From positions 15,243,244 through 15,307,243 of the forward strand of contig OY741280.1 in NCBI GenBank assembly GCA_963514095.1: a stretch of 64,000 bases of DNA, in the 5' to 3' direction. This DNA is from Eutrigla gurnardus (lineage: Eukaryota; Chordata; Actinopteri; Perciformes; Triglidae). Position 1 is the first letter of the stretch. Every line of letters starts with the position of its first letter. Positions 15,001-26,357 of this stretch are shown one piece after another. The position numbers were made by a program, and so were the translations under genes. The notes under the pieces are model-generated. The model was not told the DNA's origin and did not search any database. It saw only the letters and a program-made list of their open reading frames with translations.

Positions 15001-16911
15001 AGTCCACTCTAAAGGGATTGCATCAGTGAAGCCTGACTGATGTCAAAAACAATAAAGCCTCTGGTCTCTAGATTAAATAATAAGATTAGGTCCAACCTGG
15101 CATTAAATCATTATCACCACCCTGTCTGGATGGCGCTCCTATGAGAGCACTTTAGACGTTAATGATATGTATCACACTGGCTTCTTTGAAGAAACACTGA
15201 AAATATTAACATATTTGTGGTAGATTCAAGTCCTCCTCTTATTGGTTGTATGATATTTAAGTCTCATTACAAATTACTGAAGCTCTTAAAAGATGCATCA
15301 CACTGCATCATAACTTGTCACCATGGACCAACAGATAATGCAAAAAGACTATTTTCATCTGTAGTACCTGGGTGTAGGTAACTACGGATGCACTGGTTAC
15401 AGAGATAAAAGTTAATAAAAGTAAAATTGAAATCTTACACGTTGTAAAAAAAAAGCAGACACAATAAAACACCATGTGAAAAACTAACACCACCTTTAAA
15501 AACAGAGAGTTCAACAGAAGAGGAAATTTCCAACTGGACACTAGGTGCCAATACTGACCAATTCCATCTCCTAGCAATCAATGTCTAAACATGATCGTCT
15601 TTCAACCATCTTTTCTAACTAAATGTAAAATGCATATATATAATATAATGTTAATATACAAGACTTGATTTCAGCAGGTAGAATGGCACTTTACAATAAT
15701 AGCATTTGTTACAAATGTCTAGGCAACCAACAATATGAGCTGACCATATAAATCTAAGTAAAAAATTGGAGAAAGCTTTGATTCCACGTTAATTTCACCT
15801 CAACAACAATCTCAATAATAAAAGGGAGATAGATGGATGATGGGAATTATTAATGTTTTTACATACACTGCACTATACATATAATTAGGTTTTAGAAAGG
15901 CAGGTTTTGTGTTCCTATTCATCTTTTTATTATTACTATTATTATTACTATTATTATAATTATTATTGTTGTTATATTATTATTATCACGTCATGGTAAC
16001 GTTCCTCTCCATCTCATCACAAGTTCAAAACACCGAGCAATCAGCTGACCGCTCCAACGTGGGGATCACTCTCCAGCGACGTTTTAACTACGACAAGATT
16101 ACCAACCTGTGCATGTCAGCAAAGTGTGGGAAGTTCAATTCCGCAGAACGTGTCACGGGGTGAATAAATAAAAGACATCTAACGTTACTGGTTTCCACAA
16201 CAAAACGCGTTCACGATTGTTATCATACCGCCAAAGTTTCCGCCTAATGTTCCTTTCATGCGAGCAAACTCAGCTGGACGGACGGCGATCTCTGTATGCA
16301 TGACGGTTGCAACTTCAAAACAGACCATTAACTATTAATATCCGCAAAACCAATGAAACCAAATATTCCCAAATTAAACCATCTGAAGCATAGCGTCAAC
16401 CCTGCAGGCAAGCGGCTAGCTACGATGCCCATTTGGGGTTAGTGTTCGCGAGCTAAGTAAACGCTAACTAGCACTATGTTAGCTTGAACACTTTAAGAAA
16501 GTAACAAACAAATTCATTAACGTGCCGTTCTTTTGAAAAACTGACTTGTATGTCCTATTACGTGTATTGTTGCCCATCTAGTTGACGTGCTACAGTTAGC
16601 TTATTCACCTCCTCACTGTTGCTGGAGTCGAAGCCCGCATCTCTCCGCCTCCTGTGCTTCTCCACCACCCCGAGCAGACGCAGCAACGACGGGTCCTCGC
16701 TCAACGCCAGGCCGATGTTTACGGGCCTCGGCCCTTCAGCAGCCAGTTCCCCGTCGTCGGAGCCCAGCCTTCCGCGTTTGGTGCGTTTCTCCGACCGCAA
16801 CCTGCTGCGAGCCGTGCACGGCCGACCCGGGAAACGAGCCCGGGCCGGCGCTTGGGTGTTCAAGCCCGCGACAGTAGCGGGAGATGGTAATCCCCCTCCC
16901 GATGCCGCCAT
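38..16911 (-). CDS. kmt2b: Kmt2b (MLL2/MLL4-type) histone H3K4 methyltransferase, N-terminal two thirds, partial
   Basis: Nuclear chromatin regulator that methylates H3K4 in a COMPASS-like complex. Coding exons, 5' to 3': 16911-16609, 13115-11651, 11250-11084, 10819-10730, 10287-10131, 8399-8123, 7586-7525, 7384-7163, 6636-6542, 3686-2889, 2751-2638, 2482-2336, 2225-2133, 1989-1872, 1637-1524, 1135-945, 444-343, 148-38. All junctions keep frame, giving about 1542 codons. Seen in order: a menin-binding type motif RARFPGRP (residues 24-31); the block SARSSRVIKTPKRFLDE; LLKKAKVQLIKIDQQ; GGPRIKHVCRAAAVALGQ; a CXXC finger with DKPKFGGPNTKRQCC (exon 8399-8123); PHD1 (CLLCATKGRHE), PHD2 (NVCGRRNKN) and PHD3, with Met and Trp at the H3K4me3-pocket positions. 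MGGLSVLTSVP and the RFPGRP start fit KMT2B better than KMT2A. Whether it is the a or b teleost copy is unknown. Bromodomain, FYRN/FYRC and SET lie beyond the left edge. The 2225 acceptor was preferred over 2213 because it restores residues aligning with mammalian PHD2. Confidence 0.93.
3687..6541. other. kmt2b intron between the CXXC-linker and pre-PHD exons
   Basis: 2.9 kb AT-rich intron. Open frames here are short and show no homology I recognise or splice context I can support. I see no gene, RNA or clear transposon in it. Confidence 0.6.
8400..10130. other. kmt2b intron upstream of the CXXC exon
   Basis: 1.7 kb AT-rich intron with homopolymer T (about 9367-9387) and A runs. No gene or recognisable element seen. 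Confidence 0.6.
13217..13728. mobile_element. Non-autonomous PIF/Harbinger-type MITE, 512 bp
   Basis: The ends are terminal inverted repeats of about 22 bp: the left end reads AGCCC..GTTATGCTTCCGCGT, and the right end read on the minus strand is AGCCC..ATTATGCTTCCGCGT. Both sides carry the 3-bp direct repeat TAA (13214-13216 and 13729-13731), the target duplication typical of PIF/Harbinger (TWA). There is no transposase frame inside, so it depended on a source element elsewhere. The interior is GC-richer than the surrounding intron and has a short tandem of a CGGACCCC..TTACGTCC unit near 13260-13300. It sits in kmt2b intron 1. Class is inferred from TIR and TSD only. Confidence 0.8.
15926..15987. 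repeat. Imperfect (ATT)n microsatellite
   Basis: Interrupted TAT/ATT trinucleotide run of about 60 bp in kmt2b intron 1. Confidence 0.85.
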
Positions 16912-17200
16912 TATTTACTACAACAACACCGACGACGAGCTGGCAGAGTGTGACAGCAGCGATATGAGAGGCAAGATGGACTGCGCCGAGGCAAAGGCGC
17001 GAGATAGAAAGGAACCACAAGTGCATCATGGGAAAACGAAATTCTCCGCCACAGGAGGCGATATTGGCCACGACCCGCCCCACTCTACCTGACAAACCCT
17101 TCTCTGATTGGCCTATCCTGATATCATGCCTAAATTTAACCAATCCAACCAACGAAGGCGACGAGTACTAGCCAATCAGAGGCACAATTGGGCGGATAAT
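16912..17200 (-). promoter_or_regulatory. kmt2b CpG-rich promoter with CCAAT/GC-arm module
   Basis: CpG-rich sequence continuous with exon 1. Relative to the gene it reads CCGCCC (17195-17190), a CCAAT-box word GATTGGCTAGTACTC (17177-17163) and, nearer the ATG, AGGTAGAGTGGGGCGGGTC (17090-17072). Another ATTGG-containing word lies at about 17102-17113. A close relative of the whole arrangement occurs upstream of pip5k1a (52687-52744). Promoter role is inferred from position about 160-290 bases upstream of the start codon. Confidence 0.6.
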
Positions 17201-18471
17201 TTAGGCCCCTGGACGAAGCCAGTTCGAAACACTGGGCGACTTCGCTTGTTGTGTAGACCAGTTTTCCTTAGGTATCAGGTGTACAATATTGACCTGAGAA
17301 ATGTAATGAAGTGGAAATAAAATGCAGCATAAAATAGAAATGTGAGCAGTATCTCAAAATTGTATATAACGACATTCAAAATAGCAACATCTTGACAGTT
17401 CTTTTGTCTGAACCAAACAAATATAATTGTTTTTTTGTGCATTATCGAAGCAAAGCTTCACATCAATCTTGGGTTAAATTTGTAGTCATATTTGTAATAT
17501 AATCAAGAATTTGCAGGTAAGTGTATACCAATGTCAGTGGTCTACGAAGCTATTTCAATTTAGTGTTACATTTTTAATTAAAAAATGTTAAATCCAAATT
17601 ATTTTTATTCTTAAAATGGACAAAAAGATAATCTTCCAACAAATAGGAGGCGAAGGGAGAAATGACGGGCAACTGTCACCATTACTCTTTGTTTAAACCC
17701 CGTCTTACAATGAAATAGCTTAAAATAATAGCTAAAGTTGCTAGTTGTGTTCAATAATCAATTATTTTCTTAATGCTAGGTTCCTCTATGACATAGGTAC
17801 GACAAAACAAGTGCAGGAAAAAGGCAGAAAAGCAACATTTACTTACTACAAATGCTGAACTTGTCTCCATATTCCCCGTACCACTGGCTGCACAGATAAG
17901 GAGCGTCTCATTCACACTCACTCACACAAAGTGACAGCCACAAGCACCACAGAAATGCAAGTATTGTTTAATGCAACACGTATTTACTTTTGGAAAGACC
18001 TGCAGGTTACATTATTGAAGTCCATTGCTTCAGAATTCTTAATACTGGCCCATTAATACAATTTGGGACTTCATGGATAGGATTTACAGTCTCTGTGTAG
18101 TTGTCAGCCTTATGCGCACATCCTGTAAATGGAAACATCCCCACCCTGGAGGGAGAATTAGCAAGCTCGTCTACATGGATAAAAACATTCCTGGTTTAAT
18201 TGAGGTAATATGGACAGCAAGAGTGGACACAAATCATAATTATGTATACTTCCATACAGTTTTATATAATTTTAAGTGCAGGATGTCTTTTTTAGAGCGA
18301 TAGAAAAACAGCATTCCAGAAACAACCTTCATAATGTATGTGTTGCATAACCTTGCTTCAAAAACTCTCACCCTAATATATTCACATAAAATTCTTCTAC
18401 CTACACTAAACAGAACATGGTACGAAACACTCGATCATTGGAGGATGAAGTTACAGTCTTTTCCCCATTTA
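17201..18471. other. Intergenic: kmt2b upstream and zinc-finger gene 3' region
   Basis: AT-rich, no coding signal. The right part (about 18050-18471) is probably the 3' untranslated region of the downstream-reading zinc-finger gene, which would end here on the minus strand. Confidence 0.5.
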
Positions 18472-19803
18472 TTATCTTTTTTCTGCTGCCTCCTCTCCTT
18501 GAACGTGGGTGTCCTGGTGGATCTTCAGGGTGCTCTCTTGTGCAAAGCTATCTCCAGAAGTGGGGCAGGTGTATTCAGAGTGGTGATCCCTGGCCATGTG
18601 CGCTTTCAGCTGCTCAGGCTCAGCGTAGCTCTCATCGCACTCTGTGCATGTGTGAGCATCGCAAGGGGGAGGCCCATGTGCATCTCTTTTATGTGCCCGC
18701 AGGCCTGCAACAGAAGGGAATACGAGGTCACAATTTGCTTCGGGACAAGGGATCTTGAGCTCACTTTGGAGCTCATTGGAGGGGCAACCCTCTGTTGTAG
18801 AGTCACTGTATGCTTCTCCCTCTTCTTGTTTGATCTTCTTGGTTTCAACCATCATTCCTTGAGCTGCGTTCTTGGGTTTGCGGCCACGTTTCTTGCCTTG
18901 CGGCTTAACGTTGCAGTTTATGGCATTGGCAAACATCTCCTGGTGCTGCAGAAGCTCCTCTTCCGTCAGGAAACCACAACTACATTTACAGCATTGGAAG
19001 GTGTTGATGTCATCAGCCACTATGGGGCGCTGAGGATGCACTGCAATGCGATGGTTGCGAAGGCGGGAAGGGCTGGGGAACAAGGCGCCACAGTCTCTGC
19101 AGGGACACCGACGTTCTACGCACTCATGCCGTCTGTGTTTGTTCAGCTGCAAGACATTTTACACTCGTTATACACAATAAAAATGTATTTGATCAGTTCC
19201 CCAGCACAATAAATCAGGTATGCCCTCACCTCAGTGAAAGTGAAAAAGGTTTTCTGGCAGTAAGCACAGAGGAAGGGCTTCTCCTGTGTGCTGTGGGTGG
19301 CCTGGTGCTGGCTGAGCTCCTCAGAGGCGGAGAAGTTCTTGTCACACTTATAGCAAGTGAAGACTGTATCGGTCTGCAAAAATGATGAGACAATACAATT
19401 TAGACGTATTACACATCAACTGTTTGCATCACTCCCTGATTCTCCACCTGGCATTTCCAGCCTGCTTCTCCCCCACCTGCTGAAGGTGCTGTTTGTACTG
19501 ATCCCGATGACTCTTCCTCATGTGTCTCTCCTTGGCTTTGGAGTTACAGAAGGTGATGAAGCACTGAAAACACTGCAGACTCTCGTGCTGATCTGCATCA
19601 CAATGAGACGTCGTTTTCAGGAACAGCAACGTAATAGCAGGGATGAATAAATACATGCACATTGAATTAGATTAACAGCATCTCATAGAAAACGTTGCCT
19701 TACATGATTGCACAGGGGCGACCACGGGCTCAGATTTGATCTCCGCTGCGGTGGATCTCCTCTCTCCCCCGACAATGACCTGCTCGATCTTCATCATTTC
19801 CAT
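18472..19803 (-). CDS. C2H2 zinc-finger protein, about 344 aa, unnamed
   Basis: Probable nuclear DNA-binding protein. I do not recognise the orthologue. Exons 19803-19801 through 19704, 19592-19477, 19373-19230 and 19146-18472, all in frame. The start is the ATG at 19803 in the context ACCAGCATGG; the exon reaches 19838, and the next upstream exon (ending 20294) has no ATG. Fingers: CFQCFITF..H..H; CYKCDKNF..H..H; CAYCQKTF..H..H; CRDCGALF..H..H; a C2HC-like one (CCKCSCGF); then a basic AT-hook-like GKKRGRKPKN and an acidic linker; CPEANCDLVF..H..H; CTECDESY..H..H. A last unit CPTSGDSF..H..H lacks the second zinc cysteine. A sumoylation-like IKQEE lies in the linker. Fingers lack the TGEKP linkers of KRAB-type arrays. 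It lies tail-to-head with kmt2b and ndufv1 on the same strand. Confidence 0.85.
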
Positions 19804-19838
19804 GCTGGTGCCTTCAAACGCTACCGGGACACATGGGG

Positions 19839-20400
19839 CTGTGACACAGAAACACGCTGTTATTGTTGTAGACACGGGTGCATCATAAACCTAGTAGCTA
19901 GCGGGCTAAAGAAGATGACTGCAGTGGCAGAGGATAGCGCGGGACTCGTTTCAGACTACGTTGAATAATGAGTAAGGATTATTGAGAACTAATGAGAGGC
20001 TCGTTTAAGATTTTGCCCACTAGTTTTATAAATAAAAACATAAAAGCTTACTATCGGCCCGAGCTTGCTACCGTAAATGACACGAGAATGGAGGCAACGC
20101 ACACTGGTCGTCAAGCACAGCTAACTGAAAGCGAAACGACTGTGCTCATACATTACAACATTATTTTAAATGGCGTCGCCTTGTGCCGACTTCCGTGTTG
20201 TACTTATATAATTCAAGGCTGCACATGGATGATAAATCGTCATTCATTTTGACATAAGTCTTTGTAAACAATTCAAAGGCATCCATTTCTTACCGTATGA
20301 AACGTCCGCCGAAATGAAGCCGCAGTGAATATTTAGCCCACGTCACGTGATAAGGGAAGAGCTGGCGAACACTTAACTATCGCGAGATTATGCACGTGTA
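19839..20400 (-). promoter_or_regulatory. 5' region of the zinc-finger gene: noncoding exon and promoter
   Basis: On the minus strand a splice donor (CATACG|GTAAGA, exon end 20294) closes a short exon without an ATG, taken as the untranslated first exon. Just upstream lie GTCACGTGA (20342-20350), an E-box/CRE-like word, ATCGCGAGAT (about 20379-20388, a CGCG core of the BANP/ZBTB33 type) and GCACGTG (20392-20398). The intron (20293-19839) contains TAGCTAGC words. Function of the motifs is inferred. Confidence 0.5.
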
Positions 20401-20618
20401 AACGTTCTGCTAATGCAAGTTTAGTGTGCACTATTAATTCCTAAACATTGAAAACTATTTATTTTTAATGGAGAAGAGAAACACACTTGCATAACAGTGC
20501 TTCTGTTATTAGTGGAAATTATTTTTTTAAAGCTGAAACATTTAAACTGACACTTTTGGAAGACTAACTTCAAGAACTACAAAGACAAACGTTTCTTTTT
20601 AATTAAGATTCATAGAAT

Positions 20619-20624
20619 TTTATT
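20619..20624 (-). promoter_or_regulatory. AATAAA polyadenylation signal of ndufv1
   Basis: AATAAA on the minus strand about 160 bases past the ndufv1 stop codon. No other hexamer lies closer. Confidence 0.6.
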
Positions 20625-20781
20625 GGCGATTCCATCAGACAAGGCAGCTGCATCAATGTAAAACTTGATGACAAGGTGATAAGAGGGCACATTATCATTT
20701 TAAATAATTTGTGGATGACACAAGCACAGGGTTAAGGGAACATGAGACAGAAGAACAAGTTCAAGGAGTTAGAAGAGTCAC

Positions 20782-23700
20782 TTAAGCCCTGGCCTGCTGC
20801 TGCTGCTGCTGGTGTTCAGCAATTCGGCTTTCCATCACAGGCCTGAAGTGCCTGATTAATCCCTGAGAGCAAAGAGGAAAATAGAATATTAAGAAAGCAG
20901 AATACAACTCAACAGCATCACAAACTGTAGCCGGCAAAATGTCAACTCATCCATATGGCAGAGTCCCCCATTAATTGTTTCAGTGATCCTGTTTACCTGC
21001 ACTGGCCATGCTGCACCATCTCCCAGGGCACAGATAGTGTGTCCCTCAATCTGCTTACTGATCTCCCAAATCATGTCGATCTCGGAAGGCCGTGCATCAC
21101 CCTTCACGAAACGCCACATCATGTTATTCATCCAGTCTACTCCTACAGAAACGGACGAAAGAGAATTTTAGTCTGGTCAGAAAGAGAAACCCAACATGTG
21201 TAATGTTACGGTCCGCCCATAAATAGCACTTACCCTCTCTGCAGGGTGTGCACTGGCCGCAGCTTTCATGCTTGTAGAACTCAATCAGGCGGGCAATGGC
21301 TCTGATAATGTCGGTCTGCAAGAGAATAATATAACAGATGTTTAATGATTTCTTCATGCATGATGAATTATGCAGCGTAGGTGACAGACTTACAGATTTG
21401 TCCATGACGATAAGTGCAGCTGTGCCCAGGCCAGTCTGAGCCTGGACGAGACCGTCAAAGTCCATCAGCACATCTTCACATACACTCTTGGGAATAAGGG
21501 GTGTTGAGGAGCCGCCAGGGATTACAGCCAGCAGGTTATCCCAACCACCGCGCACTCCACCTACCAGAGATGTTTGTTTCAATTAAGAAAACGAAAACTG
21601 CATTCACTAAGGGTGTGCTCATGTTAAGCCATCTTAATCTTTTTGGTCCGTGACCCACTTGGAGGAGATAAACAAATGATGCATTTAGGTTTTCCCATTC
21701 CACCAGTTTAACTTAATTATTTACAGGAGGGCTTTGATAATTCACCAGATTAATTTGTGACACAGTCTTAGAGTCATATGTACCTGCATGCCTTTCAATG
21801 AGGTCTTTCAGAGGGACAGACATCTCCTCCTCCACGGTGCACGGGGTGTTTACATGGCCTGAGATGTTGAAGAGCTTTGTGCCAGAGTTTCTCTCTCTGC
21901 CAAAACCCAGAAACCACGAGCCGCCACGACGACAGATGGTGGGCGCCACGGCTACAGTCTCCACATTGGCAACAGTTGTTGGGCAACCGAAGACACCTTT
22001 GCGATAGCAGCAGAAGTGAGGTAGATACATTAGTACAGCTTGTATTTGGCAAGAGTCTCAGCACTGTGTTCAGATCATAATAACTAGCAGGTTCTAGAAA
22101 AATGTGGCAGATGAGAGAATGCAATACAAGCTAAGAACTAATAAGATACCACCCTTGTTAACCCACTCCGGGCACAGGAACTCACCCACATCAGCAGGAA
22201 ATGGGGGCTTCAGGCGGGGCTTTCCCTGCTTTCCCTCCAAGGACTCGATAAGAGCGGTCTCCTCTCCACAGATGTACGCACCAGCACCACGCATCACAAA
22301 CACATCAAAGTCATAACCGGAGCCACAGGCGTCCTTTCCAATGAGCCCAGCAGCATAAGCCTCATTGATAGCCACCTACGGAAAAATATTGAAAATAAAA
22401 TGCTTCATTATATTTTTATTTTTTACGCTAGACAAATATTTTATAAATTAATATGTAAATCATGTTGTCCATAAATTGATGTGGGAACAATTTCAAAGTT
22501 TGTATGTGTGGTTTAATTCTGTCTATTATCACCTGCAGGTTGGACGACTCGTTGTAGAACTCCCCCCTGATATAGATATAAGCAGCACGCGCCCCCATGG
22601 CCATCCCAGCCACCAGGCAGCCCTCCACCAGCTTGTGTGGGTCGTTCCGCATAATCTCCCTGTCCTTACAGGTGCCCGGTTCTCCCTCATCTGCGTTCAC
22701 CACCAGATACTTTGGCCTAAAGCAAGAAATTAGAACTAGGTTAAACAGGGTGAATGAGTCCAAACAGTCTGAGCTAATGTTCGGCAACAGAAGACATTCA
22801 AAAGCATCTGTCCAAATATGGTTAATCAGTCAAACTAATCCCGATAAATCCAGATAGTCAGGCAAGATGTAATATTTTCTCAGCTTCCATGTGAATTAAT
22901 GTGCAGTGAAAACCATTAAGAAATTGCATTCTCCAAGCTTGATGGCTCCTTTTTAATGCCTGGAGATGGAATTAATGAAAAATAACCTTGCTGTCTTTTT
23001 GAAAAGATGATTTAAATATCAAACTAATGGATGTTTAAAGATGGATAATCAACTTACGTGTTGACAATTGCAAGATTTTGTTATTTCTAATGAATAATTA
23101 CTTGAATGTAAAAATAATTGTCAATTATATCCATTAATAGTTTTGAGATTAGATTCCTTACTCCAGTATGCTAAAAAGATTTTCCAGATAACCATTCTAA
23201 GCACCTACTGTATTTTGAGAAACCAGAGCAAATACTTTGGGGCAAAGTATGGAAGATGGACACTCTTCACTGTTATCTTAGACCCGATAAGACGTTGCGT
23301 CTTTTCATAAAAATCATCGTGATGATCACCATCAGTCGTCTCACTGACCTGCCATCGCTGGGCTTGTTCATGAAGCTCCACTTCATGCCAGTAGGGAAAC
23401 CAGCTCCACCCCTCCCACGCAGGCCAGAAACCTTGATCTCATTGATTACCCAGTCAACTCCCTTCAAAAGGATCTCCTTAGTTTTGTACCAGTCGCCTCG
23501 CTTCAACGCCCCCTTCAGCCTGAAACACAAATATGAGTTGGTGATTGGATTTTGTTCTACTATTTAAGAAACATTTTTGTCTTGTCAAAAACATGTCTTC
23601 ATTCACGTGTTTTGCTCAGCACATTTTTGTGCATTGTGTGAGGATCAATCAAATCAATATGGATATAATGTTCGATTTTAACAGTGCATGAATAAGGAAG

Positions 23701-23982
23701 TCAGGGGTGTTACCTCCAGTCATGGCGACCATAAAGATTTGTGAAAATTCTGTCCTCATCTGCCAAAGGTCCAAATGTTGTTTTCTTAGGAGCACTCTGG
23801 GAAAATGAGATACACACATAATCAATGTTCGTAACAACAAGTATTTACATTTGTTGCATTGCATTTGTTTACATTACCTGTGCTGTGCTGTTGAATCTGG
23901 TGATAGCGGTCACTCCACCTTGACTGACAACAGCTGGAGCACGGACCACGCCGCACGCCACTGCTCGAGACAGGGACAGCAT
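20782..23982 (-). CDS. ndufv1: NADH:ubiquinone oxidoreductase 51 kDa flavoprotein 1, mitochondrial
   Basis: Matrix-arm subunit of complex I. It binds NADH and FMN and carries 4Fe-4S cluster N3, the electron entry point. Exons 23982-23878, 23796-23714, 23519-23349, 22716-22533, 22375-22186, 21996-21784, 21560-21394, 21315-21234, 21142-20997 and 20862-20782 give 473 aa (the human protein is 464). Seen: an Arg/Ser-rich N-terminus fitting a mitochondrial presequence (MLSLSRAVACG); FMN/NADH glycine-rich GRGGAGFPTG; YLVVNADEGEPG; AGAYICGEETALIES; cluster ligands in ESCGQCTPCREG and the later Cys in GHTICALGDGAAW; conserved GLIRHFRP near the end. The tail carries six consecutive Gln from a CAG run (about 20795-20812), absent from the human protein as I recall it. 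The start is the only ATG in the first coding exon; an untranslated exon ends at 24931. Confidence 0.97.
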
Positions 23983-23987
23983 CCTTC

Positions 23988-24995
23988 CTACACAGAGGAA
24001 ATCAAATCAAATAGATAGTTTAAGTTAATAATTTATTCATGCAAAGTTTTTGCACAAGTGCTTGTCTTTAGATAACATTTAACATTGGATACATTTGGCT
24101 TCTGTTATTAAATGAAGAAAGCATAATACAAATACATTCATATTTCTCAAATAATTTGGGATCATTTTGATATTTGATATCAGTTCCATATCACAGCCCA
24201 TTGGATTCATCATCCCAACAAGCATTATTCCATTACTAGATACACTGTTATATATCATAATACCATATTAAGTGTAAACAATACAACGTTTTATTACAGT
24301 AGTCATGCTATAATAACATTTTATTAAACAGCTTTTCAAAAAACCGTTAGTCAGCATCTAAACAAGAGACGTTGAGTGAAGCACATACTGTTTATATATA
24401 TTAACAGTAGTAGCATTTTTAATTTCAACACGACAAAACAGTCCAGATTAACTTTATTTTCGATGGCAACAAATAGATATTATAATGACAATGTGTTTGG
24501 CATTGGAATAGATCTTGTGTAACTTGTTATGTAGTGTTGTTATGTCAAAGCTAACACAACGCTATTGAGAGTTAAGTTAGCTAACCAAGGTGAAGACCAG
24601 TGTTATGGAGCCACACAACACTAGCAACTGTAATATTTTAGATCAGCACAGTTTTAGAGAACGGAATAATTATGGATACGTGTTTTCCTGTCTTAAGACT
24701 GATGTTAAGAGCATACCTGACCCCATGCATCTAGCTACTGCTATTCTGGTGCTAAGCTAAGTTAGCTAGCGGTTAACCTTGTAATGTCAGAATAAACGCA
24801 GCGGATTCACGACGTAGCATCGAGCTATCACATCGACACAACGCATGACTGGACTCGTTAACACCAGCAGCATTAATGGGAATCAAATGGTGAATGGGTT
24901 TGATCTAAGTTAGCAAATGTTCCGTCTTACCTTCTCTACGTCCAGAGTTTATGAAATACTGACAGGAAGTAGATGCGCATAGGACCGGAAGTTAT
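23988..24995 (-). promoter_or_regulatory. ndufv1 first intron, untranslated exon and ETS-type promoter
   Basis: A minus-strand donor GAGAAG|GTAAGA ends a noncoding exon at 24931. Immediately upstream are CAGGAAGT (24963-24970) and CCGGAAGT (24985-24992), ETS/GABPA-type words known from nuclear genes for respiratory subunits. The intron (24930-23988) is AT-rich and contains many AGCTAAC/GTTAGCT words (24546-24590, 24727-24778, 24901-24920). No TATA box seen. Regulation by GABPA (NRF-2) is inferred. Confidence 0.55.
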
Positions 24996-25090
24996 CATGA
25001 ACAACACAGCTGCAGCGCTGTGGAGGTTTAAGTTATATTAAAGTTGCGCACCATGAACTGTCCTATATATTGCTTAAGTAAAGATCCGAC

Positions 25091-25151
<61 letters not shown>
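25091..25151. repeat. (TG)n microsatellite
   Basis: About 60 bp of TG dinucleotides with one interruption (TTTG), about 100 bp upstream of the ndufv1 promoter. Confidence 0.97.
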
Positions 25152-25155
<4 letters not shown>

Positions 25156-26357
25156 CACAGGCAGTAAGAAATATAACACAAATTATATAAACAAAAATAT
25201 TTTATATTCATGTTTAAGGGTAGAAATATTTACATGTACATGACATCATCAGTTTGAGGAACTTCCATCCAAAAGTTTAACAAATCCATATGATAAATAC
25301 ATTCTTACTATATATAACTGTAAATCGGATCACATTCAATAAACAAGGGCTTTTTTCTACACATCTGCACAATTTACCTGGAAAATAAATACACTTTATG
25401 AATCAATACAGCAATAATAGCAAAAAAATTGTTTTATCTGCTAATAAGTAGCTCAAATGAATAAAAGTTTGTTTTTTTAACATTAAATAAATGCACTGAC
25501 TTAAACTTATTCACTATTATCTGGAAAGTAACCTAGTAAATAAAGGTTTATTTCCATACACATTTTAAGCCAAATTTATGTTTGCATATTATATATGAAC
25601 TAAAACAGATGATGGTGTTATTTAAAAAGGAAAATCAGTAGTTTACGTCCACGTGTAGAAAAAACTCAAAGTTTATAATACTGGACAGTGAATTGTAGCG
25701 ACACAATGGTAGACATTTTTTACCTTTTACCGATTACCTCTTCAAATGTGACTTCCAATTTAAACAGAGCTGGGCAGCTTTGCACAATCTGTCTCTGTAC
25801 AGTTGGAGATATTATATCACAGCTTATCCTCAGTGAACATTGGTATTAAACCGTGACTTAATGCAACCTCCAGACCCGGGGGATCATTAGAATAAGCATT
25901 ACATACAGCCGTGTCATGTGGCACCCAGCTGGTGCTCCATGCTCATATGAATGGGGGTGATGGGTAATGAAACTGCAGTGTATAAAATCTTGCAGGGGAA
26001 TGGAAATGATTATTGAAGCAGTATTCACAGTTGGGAAAGCTAGTGTGGTCAAACGCACATGTATAGCAAAAAAGAAATTAAGTTGCTGAAGAAACAAGAA
26101 AATATAAACTGATTTGTAAATGACACAACATAAAATTTGTACAAAGATCTCAAACAAATGACATGCCAGTTAACAACTTCAGATCCAAGTAATACAATTA
26201 AATCAACTGAAGGTGCAATATTTTCAACCAAGTGCAGCAATGATGTGTTAGTAAATAAAACTATACTGTCCATCAGCGTCAAAGTAAACAGCAATCAGGG
26301 AGATATTCATTAATGGTTTCTTTGTTATGTGGTCAAGTTCAGTCACAAATATCCTCT
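25152..26357. other. Intergenic / HCN gene 3' untranslated region
   Basis: AT-rich, no coding signal. The part next to 26357 is expected to be the 3' UTR of the channel gene on the minus strand. Two short frames near 25858-26294 have no recognisable content. Confidence 0.5.

Larger units (their letters stand above)
13116..16608. other. kmt2b first intron
   Basis: 3.5 kb intron. It holds a PIF/Harbinger-type MITE (13217-13728), an (ATT)n stretch near 15926-15987 and, close to exon 1, a cluster of GTTAGC/GCTAAC-type words (about 16405-16490). The rest (13732-15925) shows nothing I can name. Confidence 0.6.

Noticed and set aside
16619..17092. Plus-strand 157-codon open frame across kmt2b exon 1 and promoter
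   Set aside because: It is antisense to a well-supported coding exon and a CpG-rich stretch where stops are rare. No homology or splice context.
18334..19212. Plus-strand 292-codon open frame
   Set aside because: Exact antisense shadow of the zinc-finger gene's last exon. The other strand carries C2H2 motifs and proper splice sites.
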